A DNA stretch of 64,000 bases from NCBI RefSeq assembly GCF_000315625.1, contig NW_005434528.1, positions 98,230 through 162,229 of the forward strand, read 5' to 3'. The DNA is from Guillardia theta CCMP2712. Its lineage: Eukaryota; Cryptophyceae; Pyrenomonadales; Geminigeraceae. The position numbers were made by a program, and so were the translations under genes. The notes beneath the pieces were generated by a model, which saw only the letters and a program-made list of their open reading frames with translations, was not told the origin of the DNA and did no database searches. How positions within the stretch are numbered: position 1 is the first letter of the stretch; each line of letters starts with the position of its first letter. This document shows positions 21,130-33,900 of this stretch, piece by piece.

Positions 21130-21745
21130 TCGAAGCTTCGAATGCCTCAAGTGAGACGTTTCCCGTGAGTCTTGTGGAGTACAACCCATTAGAAGCAGCC
21201 TGCTGGCATGCGAGGACCGGTTTCTCTTCCCTGCGAGAGAGTGAGCAAGGTTTCCTCTCGAAGAGCTGACGGGATGTTCAACATCTAAGGAGGAAAGCTT
21301 GTCAACTTCCAAGGAGAGATCACCCCTACTTTCCTCAGCCAAGAGACGGGTACGCCTGTCTCCTTCCTCGAAGGTATAAAAGGATCATCCTCGTCAGAAC
21401 CAGGTGGTCTTCTTTTTTTCGTGTGTGAGCAAGATCTGCCGTGAGGTTCTGGGAGGATATTTCATAGATGTCAGCATCAGGCGAACTTAGTCTCGTCGGG
21501 AACCAGAGCAACACTTAGAAGACAAATAGATGCATTGTAGGGCATTCAAAAACAAATACATTGCAGAAAGATGCAATGAAGATACTTCTTAACACTCATC
21601 CTCTCCTACTGCCTCCATTTCCCTTCCCCTCTCCCTCTCCCCATATCCTCCACTTATCATTCGTTTCCGATTTCTGTATTGACTGAAAAAGAAAGGCAAA
21701 CCGGAGCGAGTATACTGCATAAATCCGACAAACCCGCCTCAATAA
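21130..21745. other. no recognisable gene
   Basis: A TATAAAAG sequence lies at about 21375-21382 on the plus strand, but no supported gene follows it. The remainder is unremarkable. Confidence 0.35.
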
Positions 21746-21779
21746 AATACTAGGAAACGAATGAGGCAGCGAAAACCGC

Positions 21780-22570
21780 TACACCAACCACGCAAGCGAC
21801 GGCATGCATGACAAGCGGGGAAACAAGGATCAGGACAACGTATAACATGAAGAAGACCAGCCGTACCTGCAGTGAAGGGAAGAAAGGCCTTTCTTCCCTC
21901 GAGTCGTCCGAAGGAGGGGCTCCAGGGGGAACGGGCGGCTCGTCCGCTTGACGGAGGGTACCATCCAGCCGAGAGAACAGAGGAGGGGTCGAGAATGTCC
22001 AGGTCTGCACACAGGGTAGTAGCGCTCCATAGTTAGAAGCTGGCCGAGGCGATGTAATAAGCTGATAGACTAACTCCTGCTTGAGGTGTGAAACCATCCC
22101 CGCCCTCCCCAGCGGAGACAAGAAAGAAGAGCTGGCCTGGCCGAAGTCAACGTCCGAGCCTCCGTCCGACACGGGCCCATCAAAAGCCTTGCCCAGCTCC
22201 AGAAGAACACTCTGGTCGAAAGCAGCGCATGCATCAGTCACCATTTCAGTATCGATGCCCCGTAAGAACTACTGCAAAGTTGGGAGGTGAGTAGCACGGA
22301 TAAGGTGTTTACATGCGAAGGGGTGTAAGGTACTCAGCGATCCCAGCTTGTGGAGGTCATCGTCAAGAGCCGCAGCTTTTCCTGAAGCCAGTGTCTGATG
22401 AAGCCCCTAGAGCCCAAAGGTATGCCTCCTAGCACCACCCCCTCCATCTCGACCGAGAAGCTCCGCAAGTGCGCGAATTCTCGCTTGATGAAGGCAATGC
22501 TGTTCGGCCCGCAGGGTGTCGATACGTTTGCATTGTTGGTTGGCAACAAAGTCCCTTCACGAGGGTCCAA
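21780..22570 (-). pseudogene. possible non-LTR retrotransposon ORF2 remnant (post-RT region)
   Basis: On the minus strand a frame reads GVVLGGIPLGSRGFIRHWLQ followed by EKLRLL. This resembles the segment after the reverse-transcriptase core of some LINE-like proteins, where a V(L)G(V/I)P(L/I)G motif is followed by a helix with W/L and K residues. Further on, FDQSVLLELGKAF and a FGQAS-like motif suit the continuation (a FD...L region, then a QA...PL.GG-type region). Frames change between the parts. No catalytic YxDD motif was seen, so this is a tentative call. Confidence 0.35.
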
Positions 22571-22599
22571 TCTCTTTCAAGCACCCAAACAGATCTATA

Positions 22600-23680
22600 A
22601 AAATTCAAATTCTGAAAGAGCATTGCTGAGACCTTTGAAACTTCAAACTCGGCACGGGAGTACACAAGGATGGTGTACTCAGAAGGCTGAAGAGATCGGA
22701 GTAGAGGAGTAGGAAGAGGAGACAGGGGAAGAGGAGGAGGAAGAGTTTTATTCCCTTTTATTCCCCCCTGAGATGCCCAGAAGCTGTCTTGGGCTGTCCT
22801 TGATGTGCTTGCCCAGCAGACTCTGAGCTCTGCAAGCAGTATCCTGTCAAAATCTGAGCTCACTGAAACTCCCTGGAGCTGCAAATGATGGACATTGCTT
22901 TCGGCTTGTTCCCGCCGCATGACGTCACCATCACGTGCCATGGGACTTGGTCAAGTATCACATACGACGATACTAGAACCCTGTGGCGGCTTCCTTTGAG
23001 CCATTGTCTCATGCGCACAGACACGCAAAGAACGTGAGAGGTGGACGATCTTCTCGCATCGGATGAGCTCGAGGGAGAGGAAACAGGGAGGGTAAGAAAC
23101 CTGGCTCAAGCTCCTCTCACATGATACAAGTCTCCAGCTAAAGCTGCTCAGCTAGGCTGCACCTTCCCAGCTCACCTCAAGGATCATCCCATTGGGTGGC
23201 TTGACAAGAGTCAGCGCAGCAAAACTCGAGGACACGCAGCCGGCAGTCAGAGGCTTGCAGGGTGAGCTTATAGAGGTCGTAGGTGACCGACCGGATCCCT
23301 CGCTGACTCTGAGGACTCGAAGTCTCCTTCTAGCCATTGTCATGAAGCTCTCAAGGAAAAGTCGGGGGTCAGTCACGTGACTGAGAGGGAAATGGGGGCT
23401 GTGGGTGGGCAGGTAAGGACTGTCGAGAAGGATAGGGGTTATGCAAGTACGGTCATGTGACTCGAGAGCGTCAGAGCAGGGGCTGATGTAGAGCAGGAAC
23501 TTGCAAGATAACCAGACGCGAGAGAGGAAGGGGACGAGGGAGAGAGAGGAAGGCAGAGGTGTGGGAGAGGAGCAGATATCAAGACGAGCTTGACGAGTGT
23601 GGGACAACCTCGCACTTGCTGGATTACTTGTACATTCATGCCTTAATTCGTTATCTGTTCATGCATCTCTATCATTTCGA
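22600..23680. other. no confidently supported gene
   Basis: Short frames exist on both strands (for example 23152-23607 minus), but none shows a motif, a membrane segment or convincing splice structure. Confidence 0.35.
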
Positions 23681-23683
23681 TCT

Positions 23684-23716
23684 GTCAGGTGTTCCCCACA
23701 CGGAACACACCTGACG
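23684..23716. repeat. short inverted repeat (GTCAGGTGT / ACACCTGAC)
   Basis: GTCAGGTGT and its complement ACACCTGAC flank a C-rich core containing CCCCACACGG, giving a 9-bp stem. It lies about 300 bp before the LTR-like repeat copy B and could mark the edge of that element. Confidence 0.5.
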
Positions 23717-24009
23717 GCTGAGGACCTGCAAGCTTGTGGTTGTGAAGGGTGGTGCCAGCAAGCAGGAGAACAACCGGGTCTCAAGCCTCTCAAGGACCCA
23801 CCTCAGGACCTCTAAGACTGCCACGTTGTCTCCTTGGGTTGCAACATCACTCGGACCCTACCTGGTCTGTTGCAGAGGAAGGTACGGGTCTACTTCCTTC
23901 TTGTTGCCGAGGAGGCATGCAGAGCAAGACATCTTACATCGGAGAATCGTGTAAGAAGGATCGAAGGGGTGAGACTGAAGGGTCTCTGCCTCCACGCTTG
24001 CGTGTGCCC

Positions 24010-24140
24010 TCCTCTCTCCGCTGCTTCCTAGCATGACCTGAGAATAAACTCCTTTGAGTGCAGACCTGTCTCGTTGATGTTCGAGGTTTAGTGAGCATTC
24101 GCTCTGTGGCTGCTCAGACGTTGACCTGGGGTGTAGCACG
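24010..24140 (+). repeat. dispersed LTR-like repeat, copy B
   Basis: Counterpart of 590-720, in the same orientation and with the same block order, including GAGAATAAACTC and TGTGGCTGCTCAGACGTTGA. No intact retroelement adjoins it. Confidence 0.4.
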
Positions 24141-24477
24141 ACCTCAGCTGTTTGTATCATCTCTCGGACAACCTCTGCCGAGCTCCCTCCTTCGCCAAAG
24201 GTCCTGGCTTGGCTGGGATCTTGAAAGGTCGAACGAGCGTAATATTCACATGCACCGCTCTAAGAGTCTATCATCAATGTTGAAGTCGTATCTGCCATTC
24301 AAGAGTCTCTCCCCCTTTTTCATTCTTGTTGAGCTTCTCCTCTAGATTGGCATACACTGAGGCGTACCCTCTCCTAGGAGAGTCAGCGTCTTGGCTTCCT
24401 CCATCGGTTTCAGAACCACTCTCTGGTTGCTTCGTTCTAGCCAGTCATCGATTGTTCTGGCTTCTGCTCAGGGGCTG

Positions 24478-24586
24478 GACCTGCCCACTTGGCAAGCAAG
24501 GGGCTCGCTTCCCTGCCTCTTGTTCTCACTGAGTCAGTTTCAGCGCCGCACTTCTTCCAGCCCCTTGCTTGCCAAGTGGGCAGGTC
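24478..24586. repeat. perfect 28-bp inverted repeat with 53-nt spacer
   Basis: Arm 1 is 24478-24505 (begins GACCTGCCCACTTGGC) and arm 2 is 24559-24586 (ends GCCAAGTGGGCAGGTC). The arms are exact reverse complements over 28 bp. It may be a miniature inverted-repeat element or a strong cruciform or RNA hairpin. Confidence 0.9.
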
Positions 24587-24690
24587 AGGTGAATGTCAGC
24601 GAGAGCCATGCGGTGTGTAGACTTAGATAGCTGTAAACTTGAGCTAAGTACCTTGATACGATATGTAAGGGCAAGTCAAGTCTACCCCAC

Positions 24691-24724
24691 CCACTAGTAG
24701 ATGAGCTCCTGCATCTACTAGTGG
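24691..24724. repeat. perfect 13-bp hairpin, 8-nt loop
   Basis: CCACTAGTAGATG (24691-24703) and CATCTACTAGTGG (24712-24724) are exact reverse complements. The hairpin lies about 220 bp beyond the stop codon of the giant minus-strand gene, so it could fall in or just after its 3'UTR. Confidence 0.85.
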
Positions 24725-24845
24725 ATAAAACCACGAGTAGTCAGATCTGATTTCTTCTAGATTGCTTTACCTTACTTTGCATTCTCCTTGCTTCTTTCAC
24801 ATAGTACTTGTCGCTACAGTCTTGCAAAAGCTCAGCAAGTTCGCT

Positions 24846-24851
24846 TTTATT
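24846..24851 (-). promoter_or_regulatory. candidate polyadenylation signal for the giant gene
   Basis: TTTATT on the plus strand is AATAAA on the minus strand, about 95 bp downstream of the giant gene's stop codon. Confidence 0.35.
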
Positions 24852-24942
24852 TCTTATCATTCGATAAAGAGGATGGCTCGTGTAGAGCTCTATAAGGCAG
24901 ACAGCAGCTACTACTGCCTGCCGGATCATCAAGTAGCCGCGC

Positions 24943-27900
24943 TCACGACATGCCGTAAGCCATGGGCTGCTGGCCGTACGTTGCAACATTAACCGGCATG
25001 GGAGCAGCGGCTGAGTAGGGCTGAGGCAGGTAGACAGGCCCCATCTCCTCTTGTACCTTCTTGCCTGCGAGCTTCGGCGCGAGGAGCTTGTAGGCGAGCA
25101 GGCCGAGCAGAGCTGCTCCTACCACGCCCCCGATGACGCCTCCGATGATGGCTCCGATGTTCTGACCTCCTGCTGGAGTCGTCGACGAGCTCGCGCTCGC
25201 TGGTGTGGACGCTGCTGACGAGGCCCCAACGAGCACGGCAAGCTTGCGCGGGTCTGTCTTCCATGCAAACATCCTGCTGCTGGCAGATAGCAGAGCAGTC
25301 TTCTGACCGTTGGAGTAGGAGCCCGCAATGGTGTCGTTGAGGTACATGTCGGCTGTAGTAGCTGACGACGTCGACACGATGAGCAGGGCCGGGCTGCTCC
25401 AGGTAGAGTCCAGCACGGACGGTCGGCTGGTGATGGAGTAGGAGTACGCGCCGCCATCTGACACCGACAGGCTCTGCTGGGGTACAGCCTGATCGCCCAA
25501 TATCTGACCGAAGGAGTCCAGCACGAACACGGGCGAGCCTGGCTCGTGAGGGATCGGAGAGCTGGCGTTGATGGCGTTGGAGCCGTTGGTAGGAGACAGC
25601 AGTGAGCTGTCTGAGCTCGGGTCATACCCGTCCATCCTGTCCTGGAAGTAGAGAGGGTCTGCTGGGAACCTCCAAGGCTGGTACGTCACGGGGTAGTTGA
25701 GGTTGGCTCTGATCAACCTCTGTGTGAACTTGTCCGTCAGGTCGACCCCGAGGTAAGTCTGCTGGACCAGAGGGCGGTAGGAGTAAGTCGCTCCTCCGAC
25801 CGCCTCTCCTTGCGCATTGTTGTCAATGAACCTGTTGAGACTCAGCTGGAAGGATGGCCGACTTGTCACCCCGGCTCCTCCCGACAGCACGTGGACGCCA
25901 GACACTGCGATCACTCCAGCCGCGTTCATGCTGTACACAGGCAGAGCTGTGAAGCCCGACGAGCCCAGCAGACTTGACCTGACGTTGAGCTGCCAGGAGA
26001 AGAAGGCGTTGGGGATGTTGTAGGGCGTGTTGGTCACGTGAGCAGCCGCCGACGTTCCTCTCAGTCTGCGATCATCCGCGGGGACGGTGCCTGAGGCGGG
26101 CTGCCGGATCATGATGATCTCCTCGTCGAGCTGTGCCCAGACGTCTTGGTAGCTGCTAGGGGCCTGCAGGATCGAACTGGGAAGGGCGATGGAGCCCAGC
26201 TGGGAGATGTACCTCAGTTGGTCGCTGCGTCGGGTCATAAGAGTCACAGAAGACGTTTGCGATGATGTCGTTGGGGTAGGAGAAGTCCATGTGACTGATG
26301 CTGCGAGCTTGTGAGGGGCAGGATCAGTGCCTGCTTGAGCTCGAGAGACTTGGAGGAGGTTGCCGTTGATGTTGTCTATCCTCATAATCTCGTTGTCGAT
26401 TACGAAGCTGTCGCCGGCTCGGAACCCGGAGGCGTCGAAGAGGATGATGCGCGTAACCGTCGAGTCAATGTCTAGAGCAAGCTTTGACCTGGCGTAGCTC
26501 TTCTTGGAGACTGGTAGCAGCTGAAAGGTGTCGTACACGTCATACAAGTAAGAATCACCTTCACCTAAGTTTGGGCTATATCCTCCTGACGTGAACTTGA
26601 GGCGGACTTCGTTCTCAGAGGATGAGATGACTTGTGCCGTCCCGCCTTCTTGATTGCCGTTATACCACGAGAACAAGACGCTGTCACCGGGAGATAGTGC
26701 GGTACCGTTGATGACGTCAAACCTCTCGTACTTGTACAGGGCTGATGTGTCTTTTTTGAATTGAAATTGAATCCAAGAAGAAGTGAATAGAGTCACATCA
26801 AGATAGTAATTTCCGACGACCTGCACTTGAAACACTCCATATGTCTTAGTTTCCACATCAATGATATACACGAAGTCTCCAGGGGAATAGAAGTCCGAGA
26901 CTTGAGTGGACAAGTATATGGTATAGGTAGCCCATAGATCAGTCATTTCATAAGTCGAGTTGAGGCGCCTCAGACCTTCAGTTTTCACAAGGTAATCTTT
27001 ATAACCTGAACCGCAAGATGGACTTTGATGATCAGGTACATCAGGTATTACAAGTTCTACGGTGATGATACCTGCATTGATTCCTGTAATTTTGAAAATT
27101 GTGCCCCAACCATTCACGATGTCTCCAACTACAAAGTCTGAAGTCCTTGTCATGGTCAGCTCTAAACCACTAGCACCAGTGCAATACGGAGGGTTGAGGT
27201 AAGCTGGCTGAGCAATGGTCTGCACAAGCGCTCCAGCTGAGACGCTGCGTGCCTGTGGATTCCCAAGCCACTTAGGGATCAATTCTCGACGCACACTGCC
27301 GTCAGACTGATACTCCATCACATCTATGTACTCCATTCCGGCTTGGCTATCATAGTTGATGGCCCACAAGAGATCTCCAGCTTGAAGTCCGTAAGTGTTG
27401 GAGAAGTTCGCGTTCGTTGCGGTCGAACTGATATCGTGCTCGAGGACGCGAGGGTTGAATAGAAGATTCACAGATACTCCTGTATAAAATGTGGATTGAC
27501 CCTTGTTCGACTGGAATTGAGCTCTTTCAACCGTCAGGTTCTGATAGAGATGCTGCGATACGTTAGCCGTCTCAGTGCTCAACACCAACATCGCCTCAAA
27601 ATTGGAAAGATAGTAATCATATATCAGCAGATAGTCGCCTGGTTGAAAGCCTGACGACTGTGTATCCTTCACTGGGTCCATGACACGTAGAACAGTGTCT
27701 TGAGATGTGAGATCTTCCAACAATATCATATTCGATCTGTAGATGGAAGGGATTTCACTCGAGTCAAAAGGGGTGGTGCTTGCTGATCTCATTGTTAGCT
27801 TCACCAGCACTCCCGTCGGGTACGATGACGCAGATGTTCCTACCTGCGCTCGCTTGACGGTAAGTGTATTGCCGGATATCGAAGTGACTGTCATGGTCTC

Positions 27901-30900
27901 GCCCAGCACCTGGATGAAGGCCCCCAGGTAGAGGAGGCTCGCGTCTGACACAGAGAAGGTGGTTTGACTGGCTGTCACGGCTTCCAATAGAACAATGGGA
28001 TACTGTTGCAAAAGAAGGACGTAGCCCACCGCCTTGTACGCCACGTGACTACTTGCGATCGTCCCTCCTTGTGCTCGTAGGACAGTCAGCGACGAGGCTC
28101 CTACGGCAGTGACGTACATGACCTCCTTCTCTACCTGGATGTATCTGCCCGACGTGAACTTGCCGGCGTTCGACACGTCAATGCTGGTCGCGTCCCTTGC
28201 GACGCTCTTGAGCAGCACGGAGCCCGGGTTGAAGGTCCTGACAACGGTGCCTGCGGCGAAGGTCGAGGCTATGCTGGAGTTCAGCGCGCCTCGAGTGACC
28301 GTGAGAGTGCTCTGCTGGACGCTGATCGCGTCCACGAGCAGGACTTCATCTACGAGTCGGATATAGTCGCCCACCTTGAAGCCCGACACTGATTGCACCT
28401 CCAGCACAGCCGACCTGGAGCTCTGCAGGAGCCGACGAGCCGCCTGGTCTCTGAGAGCCACAAGAGTCGTGACAGGGAAGTTGCTGAACGAGCCGTAGAC
28501 TGCGTTGATGAAGCCGGGTCTGAACAGATAGTCCACTCCGGTAACCTGGCCCGCCAGGTTGCGGACAGAGCTCTGATCGAAGGACAAGTCGCCCGGCCAG
28601 TAGAGAGGGCCCGGCTGAAGGGCGTCTGAGCTGGGGCTGTCGGTGAAATAGAGTAGAATCTCCGCGCACGGATACGCTTGTCCGGCATCCGAAGGAAACT
28701 CGAGCCTCAGCGGGTTAGGCGTGCTGGGAGAGAAGCCGAAGCCCGCGTTGAGCAGGACTGGCTGCTGGGTCCGAGCATCCCACCCGATGGCTGCCAGCGC
28801 CTCATCAGCGACCACGCTCGACAGCGAGGCATCAAGCACTGTCGACAGGTAGGAGGGACAGTTGTCGGCCGCGCAGGTGCGGGCGGAGCAAGGGAACGTA
28901 GCACATGCGCTGCACTGCGAGGAGCCTGAGCAGGAAGGCAGCGGGTTGAGCTCTGCTTGCGAGTAGGCGCTGGTGCAGAGTTTGGAGCCCGGGCAGAGAG
29001 ACTTGACAACAAACGACCCGCTGCTGCAAGTCGGCTGGACGTTTGCGGCCCCCTGGTTGAGCTCTGGCAGCGAGACGTTCCTCACGAGCTCGACCCGAGA
29101 CGCGACCATCCCACTTCTCGGGTAAGCGCCGAGAGTGGGAGCTGGGCATGCCGGCAGCGACCCAGACGAGGAAACGAGCTTGATGCTCGGAGCGGTCAAG
29201 TAGCCGGATCCTGCGTTGATGACTTTGAGCACGTACTGGTAGGGAGCAGCGTCGGCAGCGAAGCCCTTGCTGGCTGCTGTCGAGCTCGCAGACGGGCCGT
29301 TGGTGTAGGGGTCCGCGCTGGTGTCGATGTAGTCGAGCAAGACCTCTGCCTGCACTCCGCCTGAGGGGGGAGGCTCCACGAGGACGCGCGGGGGCTGACA
29401 GAGCGAGGCGGACGCGAACGTCTCGTTGCCTGTGATCTTGAAGATCAAGGAGCCTCGCGGGCCTTGGAAGCCCTGGCTGCGTCTTGCCGTGTAGACGTTG
29501 CTGGAGGAGTACGCCGACGGCCCGCTCGACACGCGCATCTGCAGCGTCTTGCGCGTCCTGTAGTCTCCTGCTGCTCCGTCCGCCGGCGAGCAGACTTGCA
29601 GCCCGTCGCGGTTGCTGGGCGAGAAGAAGGCGCTGCTCGCTACCGACTGCTCGCACGAGCCCGAGCACTCTCCGCTCACCGTTGCCTCCACCTGAAGCTC
29701 TGAGGCAGTGCACACCTGGTTGGCGATGGAGTTGGCGTTCTTGTCAGCACAGGCGCTGCTGGAGCATCCGCTGCAGCTGAAGGTCGCGATGGGTCTGGAG
29801 CCCGAGCTCTGGTATCCGTATCCCTCGTGGGTGATGAGAGCTCCGTCGAGAGTCAGGCCTGTCTGCTGTGCCACAGTGCCTGAGGCTATGACGAAGCCCG
29901 AGTAGACGTTGGTGCCCTGGTACGCCGTGTTGAGCGAGAAGAAGGAAGGCTTGCAGAGCGTCTGCTGGCTGCTGCTGAGGTCCGCAAAGTCTTGTCGGTA
30001 GCTCTTGACCGCCCCTCTGACGCTAAACTCCATGTCGACAACGATGGGGATGTTGGCGTACCCTTGACCCTGCTGTACGATCTCGTAGCTCGGAAGGCTC
30101 GCGCCCGCAGCTTGGGAGACTTTGATCTTGAGCACCTGCCCTCCTGGCCGCTGCGGAGAGCTGAACACCAGCACCGACCCATCGCAGCTGAAGAGATTAG
30201 TCACGGTCGTAGGCCCGTTGTAGTGCACTACCCCATCCTCACCGCTTACAAGCCTCGACCCCGAGACAGGAAAGGACCAGGTGGGGACCGCCACGGCGTT
30301 GGCATGAGCGTCGACCAGACCTTTGGCGTTGATAGCTGACGGGCTTATCTTCACGCTTGTGAACCCGAACGCAAACCCCGACACCCCCTGCTGGGGGACC
30401 GTCACTGCTGTGACTCGAGAGCTGTTCCACGAGCCGCCTGCCCTCAGCATCGTCTGCGTGACTGCAGTGCTGCAAGCCTTGTTGAAGCCGACCACCACCG
30501 GCGAGTCCATGGTAGAGTGGAAGGCGGGAGCCTTCGACGATGACGTCAGCAGCGCCGACTGCATGCCAGTGTACGAAGAGGCTCTCGAGCCGGCCATGTG
30601 AACGTCTGAGGTCGCGAAGCCTAGGATCGCCCGGGCGCTGCCGTCTGTGCACGGCAGGGTCACAGCTGGCGGATACTCGTACCCGGACCCTCCGTCGATG
30701 ACCTCGATCGAGGTGACGCCGCCGTTGGCAGCTGTTTGAGCCCTCGCGGTCCTGCCCGAGGGCGGAGGCTCGATGGTGATGGGTCCTGTGCAAGACGACG
30801 ACGGTAGAGACGTCACGACTATCGCAGCCACGTATCCTGTTCCGACCTCAGCGTTGGACTTCCTCGCATCATATCGCTTGTAGAGAGCGACCGCGGGGAA

Positions 30901-33900
30901 GACGGTCGAGTGCAGGCCAGTAAGGGAGTCGAAGTGATCTCGCTGGGGGTGGTACATCATCAGGTTGGAGTCTGCTGTCACCCGCAGACGAGAGGTGAAG
31001 TTGTGAGACAAGTGCGCTATGGCAAAGGCGTCACAAGGCGTGTTTGAGTTGAGGTTCGTAAGCGTCACGGTAGGCGGGAAGAAGTACCCTCTGCCCGCGC
31101 TGGTGAGGGAGATGCTGGTGATGGACCCTCTGCTGACAGTCGCGATTGCCATAGCCTGAGAGCATAGAGAGCTGTCGGACGAACAGACCGGGGTGTTGGT
31201 CAGCCCATCAGTCACCCCGTCCTTGTCGGGACTGGAGATGGTGACCTGGACGTTGGCGCTGCAGCTTGTTCCTGGAGTCACGATCTCGATCCGCTCGATG
31301 CCTGACCTCTGCCCCTCGAGCATGAACACGCCCGACAAGCTCCTGCCAGAGGTGCAGGTGCCGTAGAACCTCCCGGGTCGGAGATAGCCCGTACCCCAAG
31401 TAGAAGGAGGAGCAAACACAGGCACGCTCCCTCCGACGCTTGTCATGGTCTCAGCATGGTTGACCGTCACCCCGTCGGACGCCTGGGGTCTCTCGATGTC
31501 GCTTCCCTGGATGGTGCAGGTGTCGCCTGACGACATGGCACCGCCGAGCACAAGCATCCGCGAAGCAGCAGAGCCCGCTAGCCTGACGTTGCGAAAGCTG
31601 ACGGGCGTCGCGAACTGAAACCTCGTCCTCTCTCGGATGGTCTTGGAGGCGTCATCTGTAGAGGGAGTGACGAACGCGTTGGGGTTGCTGGGGACCGACT
31701 TGAACCGGTAGCCGGGGATGCTGATGCTGACGCTCTCGCCCTGTCGGATCCACTTGCCCTTCGCCACCTGCAGCTGCAGCTGCGTGTAGATGGTGTAGGG
31801 CTTGTTGGCCAGGTCGATGCTTCTAGGCTTGTTGCCCTTGAGGTCTGCCACCCAGTAGACGCCGCCTGCTCCCTGCTTGATGACGTACTCGCTGGACCCG
31901 ATCATCGCTGTCATGCCGGTGTACCGACCGACCTGCTCCTTGGGCACGACCTGACAGTCGCTCAAGAAGGAAGTCGGAAACTCTTCCGCCACCACAAAGC
32001 ATTGTCTAGCTGGGTTGTAGTCGAGGATAGACTGGGTGACAACGGTGCTCGTCACGTTGGTCAAGGAGACGTCAAACACTGGAAGCTCAAGCTGCTGGAC
32101 TGTCGAGGGCAGGCCGACACTTGGCTTGAGCGAGGTGGTGATGGTGGGGATGGACGTGTATCCGCTGCCTTGAGACGTGAGGCTGGCACTCGCCACAGAG
32201 ACAAGCACTCGCAGCTGGGTGTTCTTCCCGGACACGGTCGCATACGGATATCCGGAGTACAGCCCGGGGGCAGTGACATGCACAGCTGGGCTGGTGCTGT
32301 AGAGAGAAGAGATGGTAGCATTCGCCGGCAGGACTTGGTAGGTAGCATCGAAGACGATCGTGTCACCAGCTGCCAACAAGCTGCCTGACACGTACTGGAC
32401 TCCCACCACCTGGTACAGCAGCGTCCCTGTTGCCTGATCGGTCGCGCCAGATGCCACAAACGTCGGCGCGGCTCCTGATACTCCCGAGCTCTCCGAGTAT
32501 CTCCCGCTGATGACCACAAGGCCCCCGTGCCGCACTCGCACGCTTGTGACCTGACCGCCGGCTGTCACCGTGTGCTGATTGTTGCGGCACTTGAGCTGCA
32601 TGCCGACATAGTCCGACGGTTGAAGGAGGTTGACGCTGGTGTTCCTGTAGCAGATGTCCTGCGTGTACCCTAACGACGACGAGGCTCCGTTGGTCACCTT
32701 GGTCAGCACCAGCGTCTTCGATGGACCCCCGAAGGTGATGTCGCTGTCCGGAAGGCCCCACGGGCAGGACACGCGGCTCCAGCACAAGTCCTTGTTCTTG
32801 TTGTAGCCATCGTCATCCCGCGACAGCACAAACAAGCCGTCCACGTCTCCGTCTCCTGACCGATGCCTGTTCCCGTCCGCCACCCAGCCGTTGCTGATGT
32901 ATGCTCGAGCGCGATCTTCCTGGTAGTAGTTGAGCTCCCACTCCAGCTGCGTGGTGAAGGTGGTGAAGGCCGGGTTGGGCGACGACGTCACGCCGAAGAT
33001 GGGACCCGTGACAACGTCGTAGGCAGGCAGGTTGACGAGGAGCGTGTCGCCTTCGTAGAGGTTATGCTCGGGAGTGACCGTGAACACGACATCTCTGCTG
33101 GGCTGCTCCTGGAGCTGCATGCTGGACTTTGCTCGGACCTCGTAACCACTGTCTAGCGTCGCAGACACAAATGATAAACCCGACGTGACCGTCAGAGCTT
33201 GAGCGCTGGCGGCAGTGCCCTGGTTGACCAGCTGCAGCTGGACTGTGTAGATAGAGTGATCGTAGACGATCGCTTCTGCTTGCGCGCCGCTCCCGGAGCC
33301 CGAGGGGTCGACGATCAAGACTCGAGGACGCATCGTGTAGCCTGAGCCAGGCGCTGTCAGGCTGATGGACGTGACGGCACCGGAGATCACGGTCGCGGCT
33401 GCTGAGGCAGAGCTGCCGGCAGCAAACACTACCCCAGCAGCTGTGCATGTCGGCTTCGTCCAGAACTCAGCTCCAGGCGTAACGTCGCATATGATCACAC
33501 TAGCATACTGATACCCCGACCCTCCCGCTGTGACCTCCACCTTGTACAGGCCCTTGGATCGGCGAGCATTGACGTTGTAGAACGGGTCGTAGACGGAAGA
33601 TGAGTACTGCGTTGACGCCCCGGTGTACGAGATCTGTATCGTGTTGTCGAGGTACTTGCATACGCTGTTGAACACAGCCGCAGGCGCTATCCCGTTGGCG
33701 CGATGCTTGTTGGTAGCGGCATTGACAACCTGGCCGTTCCTAGCTATCGTACATGGGATGTCCGATGATCCAGCGTTCTTCATGCTGACAAACGATCCGA
33801 CTGTGATAGTCTGACCCGAGGTGAGAGGATAGTTAGGCTGTAGCTCCATCGTCAACCAGACTGTGCTGCCTGTCACATTCGATCCCGACCTGATGTTGGA

